In this document: positions 57,963-64,000 of the stretch, in pieces
Layout: every line of letters starts with the position of its first letter
Numbering within the stretch: the first letter of the stretch is position 1
Assembly: GCA_026120185.1 (NCBI GenBank)
Contig: JANUWF010002017.1
Coordinates: 806,001 to 870,000 of the forward strand
Direction of reading: 5' to 3'
DNA length: 64,000 nt
Source: Voacanga thouarsii
Lineage: Eukaryota; Streptophyta; Magnoliopsida; Gentianales; Apocynaceae
Notes under the pieces: generated by a model
What the model was told of the DNA's origin: nothing
Databases searched by the model: none
The model's input: the letters and a program-made list of their open reading frames with translations, nothing else
Translations under genes and position numbers: made by a program

Positions 57963-58626
57963 ATCCAAAATACAACCCATTCAGTTCCTCAGCATATTGA
58001 CCATTACTACAATCAAATTTTCAACTTCCACAATATATAGTACAACAACAACCAAAACTACCAACAATACTTTCATTATCAAAACTCTTATACCATTACA
58101 ACAACAATGAACCAAATCCCACTATACAATATTCAACCACAACAATTATTATACAATATGATCTCCTTAATTTAATAGGCATTTACAACAATATTTCCAT
58201 CCTATGAACACTAACACTGCAATGCACAATTCCCCAACAACAATAATAATACACTACAACAAGGCTAATTACAACAACAAAGCTTAATCAATAAAATCTA
58301 AGGTAGGTATAATTTCCCAAAACAACCTACAACAACAATAAAAATAATAATAGTACAACATGGTATAATGATACAACACATTAGAAACTAATTAAATTTA
58401 TTTATCTTAATGACATAAAAAATAAAAAATTGAAACAATACACAAACACGGTATAAAAGAAAAAGAAGTCTATATTCAAGTAATGGTTAGTATTATGCAC
58501 AAAAAGAAAAATAAGTATTTACATAAAAGGAAGTTAGTCATATCTAGAAATATATATGAGGCAAAATCAATAAAATTTAAGTTTTCATGATACTATCCTT
58601 ATTCCCCGGCAACGATGTCAAAAATT
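57963..58626 (-). repeat. Family B internal region before LTR 4
   Basis: AACAAC-rich, like 40960-41473. It ends with TCCCCGGCAACGATGTCA (58603-58620; 15 of 18 with the tRNA-Asp 3' end). No gene. Confidence 0.8.
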
Positions 58627-60115
58627 TGTTGCGTGCGGTTTTTGAGTGTTAGAAAATATTATGAACAAACATATACAGTCAAATTTTAATTAAAATACAC
58701 AAACACTTAAAACACACAATTAGACAAATATACCCATCATGTAGTATTATGTTTTCATAGCAAGTACTGTGTATTCTCGTGAAAGGGATAATGGTACCAC
58801 AACTAACTCTCCTTATATTGTTTACCCTAATGAATAAATAAAATATGCTAACTACAATGGGCAGACCTAGAGAGTCATTACAACCTAACACAAGATCGGC
58901 CATGAGAAAATTAAGGATAGGCAAAAGAGTATAAGATTTGTAATTGTTCAGAATCCCCTAAAATTGGCCAAGTACTAAACACAACCCAAGATAATCAAAT
59001 CCCAATTCTAATACCATAGGGGTCACAAATGCAAAACCCACTCTCTCTAGTTATGGATTCCCTATTCGTAGGCCAATTAAAAGGCATCTCTACCTCCCCA
59101 ATTAAACCCAAGAAAAATTAAGAACAAAACATCCATATTTTGAAAGATCCCAATACCTCTATCTCTAAGCAATATCAAGGTCCCAATGATTACCAAGTTC
59201 TACTCCCTCAACCTCTCTCTCAAGTTAGCCAAATGAAAACACATATTGAACCTTTTCATTTGGAACTCACTTTCTAACCCCATCCCTCAAATTCATTAGA
59301 GAAAAGTAACACAATAATAGATCCAACACAATAAGTCCAAGTAATCATTCAATAGAAATTGATATCTAAGAAATTATGATTTGATTTAGTACAAAAACTA
59401 GTTAGGTTTCATCCGTTCTACAACAATAAAAGCTAATCAATACATATTGACAAAGAAAAACTAAAGAAAAGGGATAAAAAGACCTCATAGACAAGGGATC
59501 CTCTTCTTGAATTTCCAATGCTTCTTTGAGAAACCTTCAAATCTCTCCAATCTTTTCTCTCTTCTATGTAGGTGTTTCTCTTAAGTGTTGGCCACCCATT
59601 TCTATCCTAAAACATTGTATTTGTAGGCCCTTTTTTCCCCTAAAAATCATGTTTGAAATCTGTGCATAAATTTGATTCACAACATCAACCAGCGCCTGTG
59701 AAGCGTGAAAATAGGCACCAATTATTTATTTTTTTTCAAATTTTAATGCATATATGATGACTGTTAGGGGCTTAAACCTGCGTTTGTTCATTTCAGGAAA
59801 CCTTCGGTTTCTTCCAATGCCTATTGAAACAAAATTTTGTGACCTATTTAATAGGGGAACCAGGGCTGGTTGAGGCTCCTAGCCAACGCTGGTTTCCTCT
59901 TCAAGCAGTAGAAGCCATGGATCGGTTTTTCTTTGGGCAAGCATCTTTTTTTTTTTTTTTTTTGCATTTTTATTCTTGTTCGTTCACAAGACTCCTTTAT
60001 TCAATCCTACGCAAAATAATATACGAATATGGGAATTAGTAGTCCTTTAGGCAATATTTTATATAAAATAAAGTACAATTTACATAGAAAATATGTACAT
60101 GATGAGCACTCATCA
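58627..60115 (-). repeat. Family B LTR 4 (1.49 kb)
   Basis: TGTTGCGTGCGGTTTTTGAG to GAGCACTCATCA, pairing with LTRs 1-3. Followed by CTCCCCCACACCTAAACC (PPT side of the next unit). Confidence 0.9.
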
Positions 60116-61092
60116 CTCCCCCACACCTAAACCTTTGTTTGTACATAAGAAAAAAAAAATACTTTTATTCACAAAAACAAAGAATAACTAGATTACAAGA
60201 AGAATGAAAAATTCTACATAGCATTTTAGGTGAATTAGCAAAAACAAATTAACATATATGCAATAAGGTCAAAATGATAGAGGTCTTATTTCTTCCTCCA
60301 CCTTAGAATTCATCCCAACACCAATTTACCAAGCAAATTATGTGTACATCTATATATTAAGCAATACACAACCAAGACAATCAAAATTAAATTATACAAG
60401 CTTACACCAAATCAATTTAATTCACTCCACTCCTTGAATTGATAATATAAACAGTGTGATTTATATAAGATAGGACCAACTGGCTAACTCTAATCTCGTT
60501 ACTTACAAACATTGCAAAAAATACAAATGTTAGATTACGTTATATTGCAACACTACAATACTACATTTCCATTAGATACAACATTACAACCATACATTTC
60601 AACTTGAAATAGCAAAGTATGAGTCTCTCCTTTTTCATCATTTTCACATAAAGGATTGCATTCATAATGTTTTTTTACTTAAGTGCTTCTCTTTGCATTT
60701 TTGCTTCTTTCTCTCTTTTTTTCTTTCCATTTTTTTTTATATATCACAAGTTGTATTTCATCATAGGACATGCTTTTTGTATTCCTGGAGCCTTTTTTCT
60801 CCTCACTTTGATGCATTGATCAACTTATCTCATGCTCCTACTTGCTTTTATCCTAGATAGTATATAATATAAAATTAAATATTTGTATACATAACATAAT
60901 AAATAAATAAATAAATAAATGAATGGAAATTTCCATGATCACACCATCTTCACCCATTCTCCAAGAATCAAGCTTTACTACATTTTCAAAGGTATAAACA
61001 AGGTTTACTTACATGTCAAAACTTAGCCTATGTCACACCTAGTATATAAGTGTACATAAAATTAACTCTCTAGAAAAGTCCTAAGTAGATTT
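60116..61092 (-). repeat. Family B internal region, unit 3, left part
   Basis: Colinear with 29802-30760. It has a T-rich tract at 60670-60735 and an (AATA)n run at 60898-60921. No gene. Confidence 0.8.
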
Positions 61093-62825
61093 TGTTAGTG
61101 TTGTGCCCTAGAGGTAATCACTTGTACTTTGTATATAACACATTTGTTTTATAATACAAGGCATTGTTTATCTTTCAGTTTGTTTTCTTTACTTTCATGT
61201 AAAATAACTATTAGATAAAAGCCCTAGTACAACACTGTGTTAAAGAAATCATGATAGAAATTATGATATGAGATTCCTACTATATTGTATTGTGCGAGTA
61301 CTTAAATTATCCCCAGTTATAGCATTAATGAGACAGGACATCATTAATGCATTAAGACTAGCACATGTTATGCTTCCTTATTTGATCAGGTGGTGGTTCT
61401 CACATCGTGAGTATTGTGATACTCAAAGTTAACATGTGGATGCTTGTTACTTGAATAAACACATCAGATAACCTAACTATGAGATAATCACATGGATAGC
61501 TACTTAGTGCCAGTGATAGAATCTCATTATAGCAAACATGGAAGTATCCTTAGAGTTGAGATCTCCAAGGTATTTTGTTTGTTGAGCATTGTACTTTAAT
61601 TCCAATTTGTGGAGCCAGATCGAGGGCCTCCTATAGAATGGATATTGGGTACAATGTGAGGTAAACGAAAGTAGTTGAGACGGTCAATAAAGGATTCACC
61701 ACTCCCAATAGTAGGACTGAATATCTTACGGCTATTTGTAGGAATTACTACTCCAGAAATCCTTAGTTAAGGTGATTGTGTATTGGAAACAGTTCCAATT
61801 AATATACATATAGAGTAGTGTGTTCCTAGTACAAGTACTAATATATTTGGGTCAAAATTTATTTATATTCTATAGGGAGTTGACACTAATTCCGTACTCC
61901 AAATTAAATGAGATATTTTATGGTGAAAGGAGTTTATTACACAGTAGTTTGTTATTGAATGGTTCATGTCATGCCACTTGACTTCCTAGACTCTTGGATG
62001 GTCATGATGTGTTGCTAGATACCGGTCATGATCTGCTGAGTATGAGTTTATTAATTAATGAATTGATAAACCAATCCTGATTAGAATTAATAAGTTAATT
62101 CTAAATTATTAAGGATTATTAATCTTAAAGATATTTGGATTAATTCATATTTACTACCAATAGACTGGGAAACCTAATAGGTCATACACATTAGAGGATT
62201 AAGTACTCAAGATGTTATTTGATAACATTGTGGAGTTAATTGTGAAAAATAGAAGTGTAAGTGGCCAAATTATAATTAGTTATAATTTTGGGCCAAATTA
62301 TGATTGCTAAAACTTATGGCTTCTAATTACAATTTGTGAATTCTAATTTGATTAGAATTCACAAAAACATGCTTCTGCGAAATTTTGGGGATAACATTGA
62401 AGTTGGAGCTGGATATATTTTTTGATATATTATGAGAATTGTTCTCTCGCCTGGAAAAAAGAAAAAGAAAAAAACACTGACCACATGCACAATTCTTCTC
62501 TCTCTCATTCTTCTGCTCTCAGAAAACTATAACCCTAGCCACCATTCTTTCTCTGCTAGCACAGAGACTCTATTCTGGAATTCTTGAGTAAGCATCCTCT
62601 GTGCGGATATTATTAGAGAAATCTTTATTCTTAAGATTTAGAGTTTTGATGGAGTGAAGGAGAGTTTTCTAGATCATGCCACAAACAGAGAAGAAAAACT
62701 TTTGTTTCACGGAGGCTTTCACGTAAGGTATTTTTCCTTCACCATTTCAATTCCTTTTTCGCATAAATGAGATGCTCGGTGGGAATTCTTGATTTTATTC
62801 CACTGCACAACTGTATTTGCATGAC
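61093..62825 (+). mobile_element. Probable solo LTR (about 1.73 kb), copia-like ends
   Basis: It starts TGTTAGTGTTGTGCCCTAGAGG and ends near GCATGACA; B sequence (AATTGCCAAGCAAAAAGATAAATA, as at 30770) resumes after it. The right junction is blurred by a repeat of CCTAAG(T)AGA-TT on both sides, so the duplication cannot be fixed. A C/T-rich leader-like stretch is at 62490-62570. No coding domain. Confidence 0.65.

Positions 62826-64000
<1,175 letters not shown>

Overview
The window is plant nuclear DNA, AT-rich and made almost entirely of nested LTR retrotransposons. I found no ordinary cellular gene, rRNA or intact tRNA gene. Plant origin follows from the element types: a Sirevirus-like Ty1/copia element with a UBN2-type gag and a post-pol ORF, a Ty3/gypsy chromovirus with a C-terminal chromodomain, and Athila-like elements primed by tRNA-Asp. 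The species cannot be named from this sequence. The setting looks like pericentromeric or other gene-poor heterochromatin.

Layout, left to right. (1) 1-28294 is a Ty3/gypsy element on the + strand whose 5' end lies outside the window. Its LTRs are very long (the 3' LTR is 24009-28294, about 4.3 kb). Its gag-pol (about 19.6-24.0 kb) is riddled with stops and has lost catalytic residues. (2) Its 5' LTR is split by a Ty1/copia element at 963-18124, with 5-bp target duplication CTTAG, 1.28 and 1.26 kb LTRs, PBS, gag, pol, a post-pol env-like ORF and a string of polypurine motifs. (3) That copia element is split in its protease region by a non-autonomous LTR element, called A1 here (4455-10697, minus strand, target duplication ATATT). 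(4) From 28295 to the end lies a tandem series of a second non-autonomous family, B, also on the minus strand. Its LTRs are at 28419-29801, 41474-42849, 53792-56769 and 58627-60115, each adjoining internal sequence where it can be read. (5) Into the B array were inserted A2 (31070-40014), A3 (43300-51467), a solo LTR of a related family C (54121-55596), a solo LTR inside A3 (48235-50218) and another likely solo LTR (61093-62825). A roughly 590-bp-arm inverted repeat of B internal sequence sits at 56770-57962.

Families A and B carry, on the minus strand, a primer-binding site matching the 3' end of plant tRNA-Asp and a GTGTGGGGGAG-type polypurine tract. Most A and B copies code for no recognisable protein. 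A2 keeps an Athila-type gag but no pol, together with a separate ORF resembling the putative plant transposon protein family. A1 and A3 share an unrecognised degenerate ORF in the gag position. Mobility of A and B must have depended on proteins supplied by a relative elsewhere in the genome.

Relative age by nesting: B array (oldest), then the gypsy element, then the copia element, then A1; A2, A3 and C entered B independently. Every coding region seen is broken, so this is a decaying repeat landscape. The points most worth a second look are the tandem LTR-sharing B array, the double-PBS gag-only element A2 with its captured-looking transcription unit, the conserved unknown ORF of A1/A3, the upstream acidic ORF of the gypsy element, and the inverted repeat.
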